Shown: positions 14,340 through 21,621 of the stretch, piece by piece
How positions within the stretch are numbered: position 1 is the first letter of the stretch
How the letters are laid out: each line of letters starts with the position of its first letter
Source of the DNA: a virus
Strand: one strand, 5' to 3'
DNA: 21,621 nt
Virus record (IMG/VR): IMGVR_UViG_3300033571_000164
Location: 1 to 21,621 of that record
Translations under genes and position numbers: made by a program
The notes under the pieces: generated by a model
What the model was told of the DNA's origin: nothing
What the model saw: only the letters and a program-made list of their open reading frames with translations
Database searches by the model: none

Positions 14340-15323
14340 TTATCTCCTTTGGCGTGCTTCGTTAGCGTATCGTTTAATCATCTTGGCGCGAAGTGCGGGG
14401 TCTTCCCACATTCCGGCATCTTTCATGGCGCGGACTTGATCCGCTGATAGCGTAAACGTGTTACGCCCTCCACTACTTGCTGCACTTTCGCGTCCTGATC
14501 CCGTAACAGCACTCCTAGGTCTCTTGACAGATGGTTTCTCTTCTGCTTCATCAGTATAGCGATGTGGTAGCCTACTTTGCAAGCGATTGTCAAGTTCATC
14601 CCAATATTCAGGAGAACGCGGGTCATACCCTTCTGCAATCAGACCCTCATCGACTACCTTGGCAATCTTTGAGTCAACATCTTTAGTCTGTGGGTCATAC
14701 CAGTCGTTACGCTCCATCCAAGCTGCAGCATTACGCTGAATTGCCAAATCAGGCGCAATCGGCTGCTGCTTCGGCGGCTGTGCGGCTTGTTTCCGCAGAT
14801 TCTCCAGCGCCTCCACTTTTTGCCGAGCGTCGTACCACATCTCCTGAGCATTAGCCATCGCCTCGCCATCATTGGCAGACGCAGCCTCAGCCATCTTCAT
14901 CTTGGCATACTGCAGGCGGACTTGATGATCCTCAATCGCCTTGTCAACTCGCGCCAACTCAGAACCATGTGTCTTTTGTTCCACCGCAGACAAACGCTGC
15001 AACAACTCCTGATTCTGACGCACTAACTGATTGTATCGTAAGTCTTTTTCGGCTTGTTGCTGGCGATGATACTGTTTCTTCAGCTTGCGCTTCTCTCGAC
15101 GCGCAGCACGAATAGCCTCGGTATCGTCAGGATGATCTTCGCCACCATCCTCCGGAACCTCGCCACCATCAGCCTTCTCTTCGGCTTTCTGCTCAGGCTT
15201 ATCTTCGCCCTCTGCTTCTACCTCTGGTATCCCTTCGACGGTTACGCTACCGTCTTTTTGCTCTTGGACTACCAGTTTTTCGTCTTCTGCCTGATCTACA
15301 GGCTTTTCGGTTTGTTCGCTCAT
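14340..15323 (-). CDS. Scaffolding protein
   Basis: This 327-residue protein would guide procapsid assembly and then leave the head. The N-terminal third (about 1-70) is very acidic and probably disordered. A long charged coiled coil follows (about 72-185: AARREKRKLKKQYHRQQQAE, then LLQRLSAVEQ and further heptad-like stretches). A middle segment has WMERNDWYDPQTKDVDSKIA. The C-terminus (about 270-327) is basic, with FTLSADQVRAMKDAGMWEDP and a final ANEARQRR helix suited to binding the capsid inner face. This acidic, coiled-coil, basic-tail layout and the position between portal and MCP are typical of phage scaffolds. ATGA couples it to the co-chaperonin gene. Confidence 0.85.
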   Translation of the reverse strand: MSEQTEKPVDQAEDEKLVVQEQKDGSVTVEGIPEVEAEGEDKPEQKAEEKADGGEVPEDGGEDHPDDTEAIRAARREKRKLKKQYHRQQQAEKDLRYNQLVRQNQELLQRLSAVEQKTHGSELARVDKAIEDHQVRLQYAKMKMAEAASANDGEAMANAQEMWYDARQKVEALENLRKQAAQPPKQQPIAPDLAIQRNAAAWMERNDWYDPQTKDVDSKIAKVVDEGLIAEGYDPRSPEYWDELDNRLQSRLPHRYTDEAEEKPSVKRPRSAVTGSGRESAASSGGRNTFTLSADQVRAMKDAGMWEDPALRAKMIKRYANEARQRR

Positions 15324-15742
15324 ACGAAAGCCTTCACGGTAAGGGGATTGCCCGTAATCTTGGCAACAATCTCATGGTCATTAAGAATAAGGAATTCAAC
15401 CTTGTCTTCCTCATCCTCGGCATCAGGCAACTTCACTTCCCAGCGGTCACCTGTCCACTTCGGACACCGCAGGTAGTCACCTTTCTCACACCACGAACCT
15501 TCAGGCCACGGCTCCATCGTATCGCGCTTCTTGAACGCCAGCGGCCCAATATCGACCACTTTACCCACTACGTTCTGAACCTTCTCCGTCTCTTTCGTTT
15601 CCGTTACCAAAACGATACCAGAGGAAGTCATTTTCTTTTTCGGCTTGCGAAGCTGAACCAGAATACGCGCTCCCAACGGCTTAGCGCCCGGATCAATCTC
15701 CGGAAACGCTTCCTTCAACTCTTCATTCATTTCCATCATCAT
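15320..15742 (-). CDS. GroES-like co-chaperonin (Cpn10 family)
   Basis: This 140-residue protein matches GroES in order. KPLGARILVQLRKP (21-34) corresponds to the first strand. A lysine/threonine-rich loop contains SSGIVLVTE (40-48), whose IVL (43-45) equals the GroEL-binding tripeptide of the GroES mobile loop. VVGKVVDIGPLAF (58-70) equals the GEVLAVG region, EKGDYLRCPKW (86-96) the VGD-x-V strand, and FLILNDHEIVAKI (117-129) the final strands. It is longer than GroES (about 97 residues), with an insert around 70-86 and an acidic stretch at 107-114. It would cap host GroEL to fold phage proteins, most likely the MCP. Three early ATGs occur; GAAGGA is 2, 5 and 8 bases before them, so the second or third may be used. 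Confidence 0.82.
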   Translation of the reverse strand: MMMEMNEELKEAFPEIDPGAKPLGARILVQLRKPKKKMTSSGIVLVTETKETEKVQNVVGKVVDIGPLAFKKRDTMEPWPEGSWCEKGDYLRCPKWTGDRWEVKLPDAEDEEDKVEFLILNDHEIVAKITGNPLTVKAFV

Positions 15743-15911
15743 CTTCCTTCAATAAGTTATCAAGGATCATAAGAGCTTCTTCAAGCCCTGCATGATGACC
15801 AACAAGACGGCAGTAAGAATCGTAATCAACCGCTGTTCCAGCAGTCAGAGATCGGCTTATTTCAGCCTGACGAGCCTTAATGCCGCCAATAAAGTCTTCT
15901 ACATAGCGCAT
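15723..15911 (-). CDS. Small hypothetical phage protein (62 aa)
   Basis: A short helical, acidic protein: RYVEDFIGGIKARQAEIS, then TAVDYDSYCRLVGHHAGLEE and ALMILDNLLKEDDD. Similar short proteins with a Y-x-RL-x-G-x-x-x-GL-x-x-AL pattern occur near portal genes in other phages, with no known function. It overlaps the co-chaperonin gene by 20 bases and starts by a TAATG overlap with the preceding 45-residue gene, so it belongs to the same translation unit. Confidence 0.7.
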   Translation of the reverse strand: MRYVEDFIGGIKARQAEISRSLTAGTAVDYDSYCRLVGHHAGLEEALMILDNLLKEDDDGNE

Positions 15912-16048
15912 TATTTATTTTTTTCTTCAATCCCTTTCTGGCTATCGCCTTTCGGTTGGTAACTGGTGCCATCAAGCTTTTCGCCCATAGCAATCCGTTT
16001 ATGTTGCGGAACTTCTACGCTTTGCTGCTCTTTGTCGCTGGTTGCCAT
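15911..16048 (-). CDS. Very small hydrophilic protein after portal (45 aa)
   Basis: The frame runs from ATG at 16048 to TAA at 15913-15911, giving 45 residues starting ATSDKEQQSVEVPQ and including MGEKLDGTSYQPKGD. It is highly charged with no hydrophobic core, so it is probably disordered. AAGGAG lies 6 bases before the ATG, a strong ribosome site that supports real translation, and its stop overlaps the next start as TAATG. It begins one base after the portal stop. Function unknown. Confidence 0.7.
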   Translation of the reverse strand: MATSDKEQQSVEVPQHKRIAMGEKLDGTSYQPKGDSQKGIEEKNK

Positions 16049-16049
16049 G

Positions 16050-18566
16050 TCAAACTCCTTTGTTTAGGTTACGTTGCAACTCATTTTGCAGGGCAATAGC
16101 AGATTCACCCTGCTCCTTCTTCAACCGCGCAGCATCAACCGTCAAATCCAGCGTCTTCAGCCGTTCTTCAGTCAATAGCTTCTCGGTATTCTGTGCAGCC
16201 TCAAACTGCTGCTTCTTGTCCTGCTCAGCCATGTCCTGCTGCATCTGCGCCTGTTTAAGCTGGATATCAGCCTGATCCCGCTGCGCTCTACGCTGCGTCT
16301 CAGCCATAGAAGCCTGCAGCACAGCCTGAGACTCGCCATCCATCTGGGGCTGCGGTTTGAACTGCTGCGCCATCTGAGCCATCTGCTGAATCGTCTGCAT
16401 GAACGGAGCCAAAACCTCTTTTGTGTCCATCGTAACGTGTTGCGCCGCAACCGCTACCACACGATCAATCTCAGCCGCCAATTTCGAGTCTTCATACTTC
16501 TCTTTATCCAGACCCGCAGGCTTCAGAGCATACGTCCGAACAGACTGCGTATACCAAAGCATCATGTGCTGCTTCAGATGTTCCAAAGCTGCAGGCACAA
16601 ACATCGGTGCCATGATGGGATTCGACCCTAGCATCGGGTTTTGGAAGAATTCCAGATGCGACCGGATATGGGCAATGTGATCCTGACGCGGATATGCCAC
16701 CGCAGGATGCCCCATTACCATCGCCGCATTCTCATCTGCAGCATTCAACTCAATGGGTTTCCGATATTGCGGCATCAATTCGTCAATATTCGGCACCTTC
16801 AACTGTCTCAGCGCCCTGCCAATCACCGCACGCTGATCAAACAACTGCGGATACTTGTCAGCCAGCGACAAAACAGCCTGAGTCTGCGCCATCCGCTGCG
16901 TTTCCGAGAAAATATGCGGATCCGACACCGGAATTACGTCACCATTACGCTGAAAATCCTTCCGATGAATGGGCAAATCGGCAATTACGTCACCTTTCTT
17001 CTGCTCATCCAGATACCAGCGGTTAATACGCTGCAAAACCATCAAAACACGCGCTTGTGATGCGTGTAAACGAGCATGAATAGCCGAAAACACCGCCGCA
17101 CCCTGCTCAATCAGCGCCTGAGTCGTGCCAACCGGCGCATTGTTGGTGATATCAGCAATTTTTTCCTCGGAAGTCGTAATAACTCCCTTAGCCGCAGTGC
17201 TAAGCCACCCCAAAAGCTGGAAAAGCACAGCAGAAGGCGGGTTAAACGGCATCGGCATCGCCACAGAACGGATGTCATTCACGCCCGGGCCAGCCTCAAC
17301 CTCCACTACCTGAGTGACCTCAACCTGCTGGGACTGCCCTGACATCTTGCCGCCCTTAAGCTTGAGCATAGTAGCAGCGTTATTGATATGGGCAGAATCA
17401 AGCAAAGCACGCAAAGCACCAGTAAGAGCCGCAGACAACCCTCCAATAAGCTGAGCAAGACCAATCGCATAAGCACCACGCCACGGAATAAACTTAAATT
17501 CAATGATCCAGTCCAGTTTGGTCAGCGTTTCATCGCCTTCCTCCCAGTTCCGGTAAAGACCGATAACTTCCATATCGTTCTTGTCGATCATCAGGATATA
17601 CGGAGCCATTTCCCCCTTGGAATGCTTGTCATCTTCCAGTTCCAGCCATGTATAAATGTGGAAAACCCGCCGAAGACCATCCTCATTGTCCTGATATTTC
17701 TTGCCCTCGACCTTCTGATTCGCCTTTTCCGTATGGCTTTCCTCCGGCTCCAGCGCCGCACGAATGATGTCTACATCCTTATACAGCCCACGACGGATGC
17801 GATTCTTAAATTCCCATTCGGAAATGTCCTGAACCTCAGTAACACGCTGTGCCGTGTAGAAAGAAACCGCCGAAAAAGGCAGATATACGTTGTCAATAGG
17901 CAGGAATTCAGCAGCAGGACGCTTTTTCTGGTCATCCCAATACAGTTTCAGGAACTGCGACCCACCCAGAGGCAACTGAGTCAGCATCTGTTCCTGCTCA
18001 TCGCGGAACTCTTCAATCTGTTCCGTCAACTGCCAGTTCAGATAATCCTTCTTACGCTCGGCAACCTCTGTTTTTTCCTCGTTAACCTCACCAATAATGT
18101 TGGTGCGGACAGGGCCATCAGGCGGGAAAATCTCTTTAATCGCCCTCGCAGCGAAGTCAATACACGCTTCCGTCATCGCCGGATGCACAACCTTACTCGC
18201 CCCCATGAAGGTAGCGCCACCGGGGGCATCATTCCCCATGCCAGTCCGTTTAATCCCCTCCTCATACTGCTTGTCGCGCTCACTACGGGCATTCTTGTCC
18301 TTGCCGATAAGGTCAAGATAGCGGATAGCAAGACTGCTCAACTCCTGAAGATCATAGGTCTCTGCCATGTTCTCGTAGAAGTCGGGATCCTCTTCCGGCC
18401 CTTTGTAGTCTTCCAGCGTAACAACAGCAGAACCATCCTCCAATTCTTCTACTTCCGGAGGCGCTTCTTCCAATTCAATCTCAGCACCACCATCTGCGTT
18501 GATGGTAATACCTTCAATACCGTCAATATGGCGGTCGTAATCCTGCGGGATAGGCATCTCAGCCAT
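16050..18566 (-). CDS. Portal protein
   Basis: This 838-residue protein would form the dodecameric ring through which DNA enters and leaves the head. The first 65 residues are acidic and probably flexible. The core begins near 75 (LSSLAIRYLDLIGKDKNARS) and includes KVVHPAMTEACIDFAARAIK, LTQLPLGGSQFLKLYWDDQK, FLPIDNVYLPFSA (222-234), and ELDWI/EFKFIPW-type segments (wing and clip). The C-terminal ~120 residues are glutamine-rich and form a long coiled coil, like the barrel of P22-type portals. It is somewhat longer than P22 gp1 (725 residues). AAGGA about 8 bases before the ATG lies inside the end of the previous gene. The position just before scaffold and MCP supports the call. Confidence 0.88.
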   Translation of the reverse strand: MAEMPIPQDYDRHIDGIEGITINADGGAEIELEEAPPEVEELEDGSAVVTLEDYKGPEEDPDFYENMAETYDLQELSSLAIRYLDLIGKDKNARSERDKQYEEGIKRTGMGNDAPGGATFMGASKVVHPAMTEACIDFAARAIKEIFPPDGPVRTNIIGEVNEEKTEVAERKKDYLNWQLTEQIEEFRDEQEQMLTQLPLGGSQFLKLYWDDQKKRPAAEFLPIDNVYLPFSAVSFYTAQRVTEVQDISEWEFKNRIRRGLYKDVDIIRAALEPEESHTEKANQKVEGKKYQDNEDGLRRVFHIYTWLELEDDKHSKGEMAPYILMIDKNDMEVIGLYRNWEEGDETLTKLDWIIEFKFIPWRGAYAIGLAQLIGGLSAALTGALRALLDSAHINNAATMLKLKGGKMSGQSQQVEVTQVVEVEAGPGVNDIRSVAMPMPFNPPSAVLFQLLGWLSTAAKGVITTSEEKIADITNNAPVGTTQALIEQGAAVFSAIHARLHASQARVLMVLQRINRWYLDEQKKGDVIADLPIHRKDFQRNGDVIPVSDPHIFSETQRMAQTQAVLSLADKYPQLFDQRAVIGRALRQLKVPNIDELMPQYRKPIELNAADENAAMVMGHPAVAYPRQDHIAHIRSHLEFFQNPMLGSNPIMAPMFVPAALEHLKQHMMLWYTQSVRTYALKPAGLDKEKYEDSKLAAEIDRVVAVAAQHVTMDTKEVLAPFMQTIQQMAQMAQQFKPQPQMDGESQAVLQASMAETQRRAQRDQADIQLKQAQMQQDMAEQDKKQQFEAAQNTEKLLTEERLKTLDLTVDAARLKKEQGESAIALQNELQRNLNKGV

Positions 18567-18568
18567 AA

Positions 18569-20437
18569 TTATTTCCTTAATTGTTTATTCATTACGGCAA
18601 GGCGCATGGCATCCATGCTTACAGCCCCACCTCGCTTCATAGGCTGCTCAGGAACCTCTTCCTGCGGCGCTGCAAGAGTGCCTGCACCTACCCCAGCCGG
18701 AATCATCTGATACAGCGGCTGACCCTTTCCTGTGATTTCCTCGCGCATCTGCGGGGTGATATCGAAAGAGTGAACCGGAATGTTTTCATTCCTGAATGAA
18801 TCCATCAGGGCATTGCGTTGCGCCTGATCCATTGCCAATACTTCATCCTTTGAAACCAGACCCTGATCAATAGCATCCTGAATGGATGAAATAGGCTGCT
18901 TTCTCGGCACAGATAGTTCATGCTGCCCAACACTAGCGCCCCACTTCTTGCCGTATTCGTTCAGGAAAGATGGAAGCATCTTGTCGTAAAAACCTTCCAT
19001 ACCCTCGCCGCCAACCTTCAAATCAAGATTAGAAAGCGTCATCGACCCCTGACGCATACGGGAAGTCCCTTCATACGGAGTCCCAACATTAGCCATGATC
19101 TTTTCGGCCAGTTCCTTACCAACATACTCCGGCAATTTATCCTTTTGTATATCTTCTTCATGAAGATTAGCAAGCCCTGATTTCTTATCTGTGCCAATGA
19201 TGCTGATAGTTCCGTCTTCATTGTGCTTGTAAGAAATTTCGCCAAAGTGTTTACTGAGGTCATAACGCTTCGCCTGCTCCGCCCCCGGCGTAATCACAAC
19301 CTTGTCGTAACCCTTTTTAACTGCATCGTCCAGCAACCTCTTCATCGCCAGTTCATGCCAGTTTTGTTTAAAAGGCGCATCTGGAACCGCTTGAGATTGT
19401 TTGGCTTCAAAATCTTTTTGCGCTTGACGATTAATTGCGTGTAATCCGCGTTTTCTTGCTTCAATCATGTCATTCATCGGGCCTTCTGAAGCGCCACGAA
19501 TCATCACAGGATTATTATTTTCTAACAAAACATTTACTTGATCACTTCCGCCCAATTCAGGCAAACCAATATGCTTATTGATTGAATTCTTTAGTTCAAT
19601 CCATTCAAGTCCATCTTGACCTTGCGTCTTAACGAATTCGTCAACCGTCATTTGCTTTCCAGTTATTTCTGGAATGTTTGGCTGAAATTCTTGTTTATAT
19701 CTTTTTTTACGCCCAGCTTGATGCCAGTCAGACTGAATCTCCTCCACATGGAGAATCTTTTCCCCATTAGGGCCAACCCTGTCAGATACCCTTGCGTGCG
19801 CTAGGATGTTTGGTTCATCGAAGTGAGTAGAAACAAAATCAGATACGCCCTCTCTGTCTGCTTTCGCAATCGCTTCGTTATATTCAGCCCTTCCCATGTT
19901 TTTAATACTAGGACGATAGCTTGGAATCATCAGCTTTATCTCGCGGTAGTTCTTCCCGCCCGGTAGCTGATACTTTTCATATTGCGATGTGCCATGACGC
20001 AATTCTTTCAAATAATCTTCTGCATCATCATAATCGCGGAATGACTTCACCACGTTGCTGTAATCATCAACAACGTCAAACCTGTCGTTTAATTCATCAT
20101 GTTCTATACGATGACGAATGTCTGCCGGCCCCTTCTCCACCTTCTCCATTACCTGCGCCGCAGGATGCTCTGCCGCAGCCTTCGTCAATTGTTCCTTTGT
20201 TACCTTTGGCTGCTTCAACAATTCCTGAATGACAGGACGATCCTTTAACTCCTTGCTGACGCCCTTTGTTTTCTTGAGTATCTGCTCTATCTGCTGACCC
20301 GTTCCCTTATTCTGGGTAATTTCGGAAATGGCTTTGTCCAGCGGGGAATAGAAAGGCTTAGCAGGCATGGGAGCCTCACCCAGACCCCTCACCAATGATT
20401 TGGCAATTTGCTTCCCAACCTCTTTAAGCGGACTCAC
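18569..20437 (-). CDS. Polyvalent-type phage protein, possible virion-borne effector (622 aa)
   Basis: Conserved-looking blocks are HVEEIQSDWHQAGRKKRY (230-247), FKQNWHELAMKRLLDDAVKK (356-375), GYDKVVITPGAEQAKRYDLS (376-395), FYDKMLPSFLNEYGKKWGAS (483-502) and HSFDITPQMREEITGKGQPL (556-575). I recognise this set from large polyvalent proteins of phages and mobile elements, where it accompanies toxin, protease or ART domains; its own activity is unknown to me. The polar motif E232-E233-I-Q-S-D-W-H and the WHELAMKR helix could form an active site. The N-terminal 110 residues are helical and basic. The C-terminus ends MKRGGAVSM and a basic tail. It overlaps the ART-like gene by ATGA and lies two bases before the portal, so it may be packaged and injected. 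Confidence 0.7.
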   Translation of the reverse strand: MSPLKEVGKQIAKSLVRGLGEAPMPAKPFYSPLDKAISEITQNKGTGQQIEQILKKTKGVSKELKDRPVIQELLKQPKVTKEQLTKAAAEHPAAQVMEKVEKGPADIRHRIEHDELNDRFDVVDDYSNVVKSFRDYDDAEDYLKELRHGTSQYEKYQLPGGKNYREIKLMIPSYRPSIKNMGRAEYNEAIAKADREGVSDFVSTHFDEPNILAHARVSDRVGPNGEKILHVEEIQSDWHQAGRKKRYKQEFQPNIPEITGKQMTVDEFVKTQGQDGLEWIELKNSINKHIGLPELGGSDQVNVLLENNNPVMIRGASEGPMNDMIEARKRGLHAINRQAQKDFEAKQSQAVPDAPFKQNWHELAMKRLLDDAVKKGYDKVVITPGAEQAKRYDLSKHFGEISYKHNEDGTISIIGTDKKSGLANLHEEDIQKDKLPEYVGKELAEKIMANVGTPYEGTSRMRQGSMTLSNLDLKVGGEGMEGFYDKMLPSFLNEYGKKWGASVGQHELSVPRKQPISSIQDAIDQGLVSKDEVLAMDQAQRNALMDSFRNENIPVHSFDITPQMREEITGKGQPLYQMIPAGVGAGTLAAPQEEVPEQPMKRGGAVSMDAMRLAVMNKQLRK

Positions 20438-21621
20438 AGCGGTGTCTCCTGCACAATCAGGTCATCAGAGGTAATGCCGCCTTCTGATTTGTGGACAACT
20501 CCGCCCTTCTTCTCCCTGCCCACAATGTTCATCAGGTCTTCACCACCGGGAAATACCACGAAGTTGCGCGTCCCTTCTCCTGCTGCACGAGAGGATTGGT
20601 CTAGGTATTTGATGCCGGGGATACCCATTGAGCGAAGTCGTTCGCTTGTTGGAATTTGATAGTTTTCAGGATCAAACAACCCCGGACTATAGCCTTCATC
20701 CATCATAATCATGCGATGAAGTTCTGCCCCAGTAGTTTCGCTATCTATTTTTCCGCTTTCCTTCCTTGCATCATCAACATACTTTTCCCAATTAGCGTTA
20801 TTGATATAATCAACTGGATCCCCACCAGTTTCATCAGCCCAATCATTAGCCTCTTGGCGAAGTCGCATATCTGCAATCTTTTCTGCCTCCTTATTACTAA
20901 TCCCGATTTCGTAGTCTGTTCCTTTTAAAAACTTTTGAATCTTCGGCTGCTCACTCAGCGGCTTATCCCAATCCAGCATCTTCGCTATGGCTTCGTCGGG
21001 GAGGTTTACAGCATAAAATGATCCGGGCTTTTCGCCCATTTTCAAAGAAACACTGCCACGCTTGGACAATTCATCTTTCAATTGCTTTGCATAAGGAACA
21101 CCTTCAGGCCATTCGTCAGCATAATCTTTGATGCGCCGATCCAGATTATCCATAATGATTTTCTGAATAGCTTTATCTCCACCAGAAGAATGCGCCGCCA
21201 CTAAATCCGATTCGTCAATCAACAAATCCTCAATAAGAGAGGCATGGATATTTTCTTTTGTCGAACTGGTTTTCGGTGAATAGTCAAATTGATTGTATGG
21301 GCCTATAGCCTTATTACCAACTTTCAATCTAACTATCTCAGGCCTTCCCGCCAATCGCGCCCTATATTCGTGAGCAGTCCCCGGCGCTTCAGCCAAATAA
21401 TGTCCATACCCATATGCCTGCGCCCCCTCTCCAGTCCCAATCTTTGTAGGGTCGAACTCCCCTAAAGGATTCTTCTCAGTCGGCGGGAAACGATGTGGAG
21501 TGCCATGCCATGTAATCAGCGGCCTCGGCGCTACACCAGCCAGCGCACCAGCAAGCGGCCCTTCCCCCTTCGTCATGGCTTGATGAATGCGGTAGGCAGC
21601 TTCGTTTGCCAGTGCTTTGGA
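20434..21621 (-). CDS. ADP-ribosyltransferase-like polyvalent protein, start beyond window edge
   Basis: The frame is open from the right edge to TGA at 20434. An ATG at 21576 exists, but 15 further in-frame residues (SKALANEAAYRIHQA) reach the edge and look like the same protein, so this is probably the C-terminal part of a larger one. Counting from that Met, WHGTPHRF (23-30) and FDPTKIGTGEGAQAYGYGHY (41-60) followed by LAE match the first two motifs of ART domains in polyvalent proteins (histidine H24, tyrosine Y60). GIPGIKYLDQSSRAAGEGTR (318-337) with NFVVF then PGGED matches the C-terminal core. About 250 residues lie between, including a long helical insert. It likely transfers ADP-ribose from NAD to a host target; the third catalytic residue is not assigned. 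The end has EKKGG and KSEGG motifs. Confidence 0.78.
   Translation of the reverse strand, partial: SKALANEAAYRIHQAMTKGEGPLAGALAGVAPRPLITWHGTPHRFPPTEKNPLGEFDPTKIGTGEGAQAYGYGHYLAEAPGTAHEYRARLAGRPEIVRLKVGNKAIGPYNQFDYSPKTSSTKENIHASLIEDLLIDESDLVAAHSSGGDKAIQKIIMDNLDRRIKDYADEWPEGVPYAKQLKDELSKRGSVSLKMGEKPGSFYAVNLPDEAIAKMLDWDKPLSEQPKIQKFLKGTDYEIGISNKEAEKIADMRLRQEANDWADETGGDPVDYINNANWEKYVDDARKESGKIDSETTGAELHRMIMMDEGYSPGLFDPENYQIPTSERLRSMGIPGIKYLDQSSRAAGEGTRNFVVFPGGEDLMNIVGREKKGGVVHKSEGGITSDDLIVQETPL

Noticed and set aside
17388-18710. Long open frame on the plus strand (440 aa)
   Set aside because: It is antisense to the portal and the end of the upstream gene, its composition is unlike a real protein, and no ribosome site or operon partner exists on that strand.
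21574-21576. ATG at 21576 as the true start of the ART-like gene
   Set aside because: The frame stays open for 15 more codons to the window edge with protein-like sequence and no evident ribosome site before this ATG, so the start is most likely outside the window.

Overview
The window is a piece of a tailed-phage genome (Caudoviricetes). Every gene I can support is on the minus strand, tightly packed and often overlapping by 1 or 4 bases, so it is read here from the right edge to the left edge as one long late (virion) operon. The set is a large P22-like portal, a scaffold, a major capsid protein (MCP), a putative head-tail connector, then directly tail fibres. No tail tube, sheath or tape measure lies between head genes and fibres, which suggests a short-tailed (podovirus-like) particle. 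Gene families and AAGGAG/GGGAGG ribosome sites fit a phage of a Gram-negative, probably aquatic, bacterium; the host cannot be named from this sequence. No terminase, polymerase, integrase, tRNA gene or CRISPR array was seen.

Right part (about 15.3-21.6 kb): a protein with an ADP-ribosyltransferase-like domain, cut by the right edge, then a 622-residue polyvalent-type protein, the portal, two very small genes, a GroES-like co-chaperonin and the scaffold. Middle (about 7.2-14.3 kb): a conserved virion-associated protein, a putative decoration protein, the MCP, a GC-rich hairpin, a second abundant-type structural protein, a lysine/glycine-rich repeat protein, a classic intrinsic terminator, two small structural-type proteins, a C1q-like small fibre, a basic DUF-type protein, a putative connector with an inserted beta-sandwich, and a zinc-ribbon protein. 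Left part (1-7.2 kb): two long tail fibres sharing a 132-residue block, three small proteins, and a run of small membrane proteins that looks like part of a lysis cassette, the last cut by the left edge.

Points most worth attention: (1) the 166-residue membrane-cassette protein has an A AAA AAG slippery heptamer in the correct phase, and the -1 frame after it is open for 54 residues, encodes a transmembrane helix and ends 3 bases before the next start; this is either programmed frameshifting or a one-base homopolymer change. (2) A co-chaperonin sits inside the head-assembly genes. (3) An ART-like protein and a polyvalent protein sit immediately upstream of the portal, so they may be virion-borne effectors. 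(4) A short K-x-G-G motif recurs in at least four otherwise unrelated proteins. (5) The two fibres share a block about 92% identical in protein but changed at most third bases in DNA.
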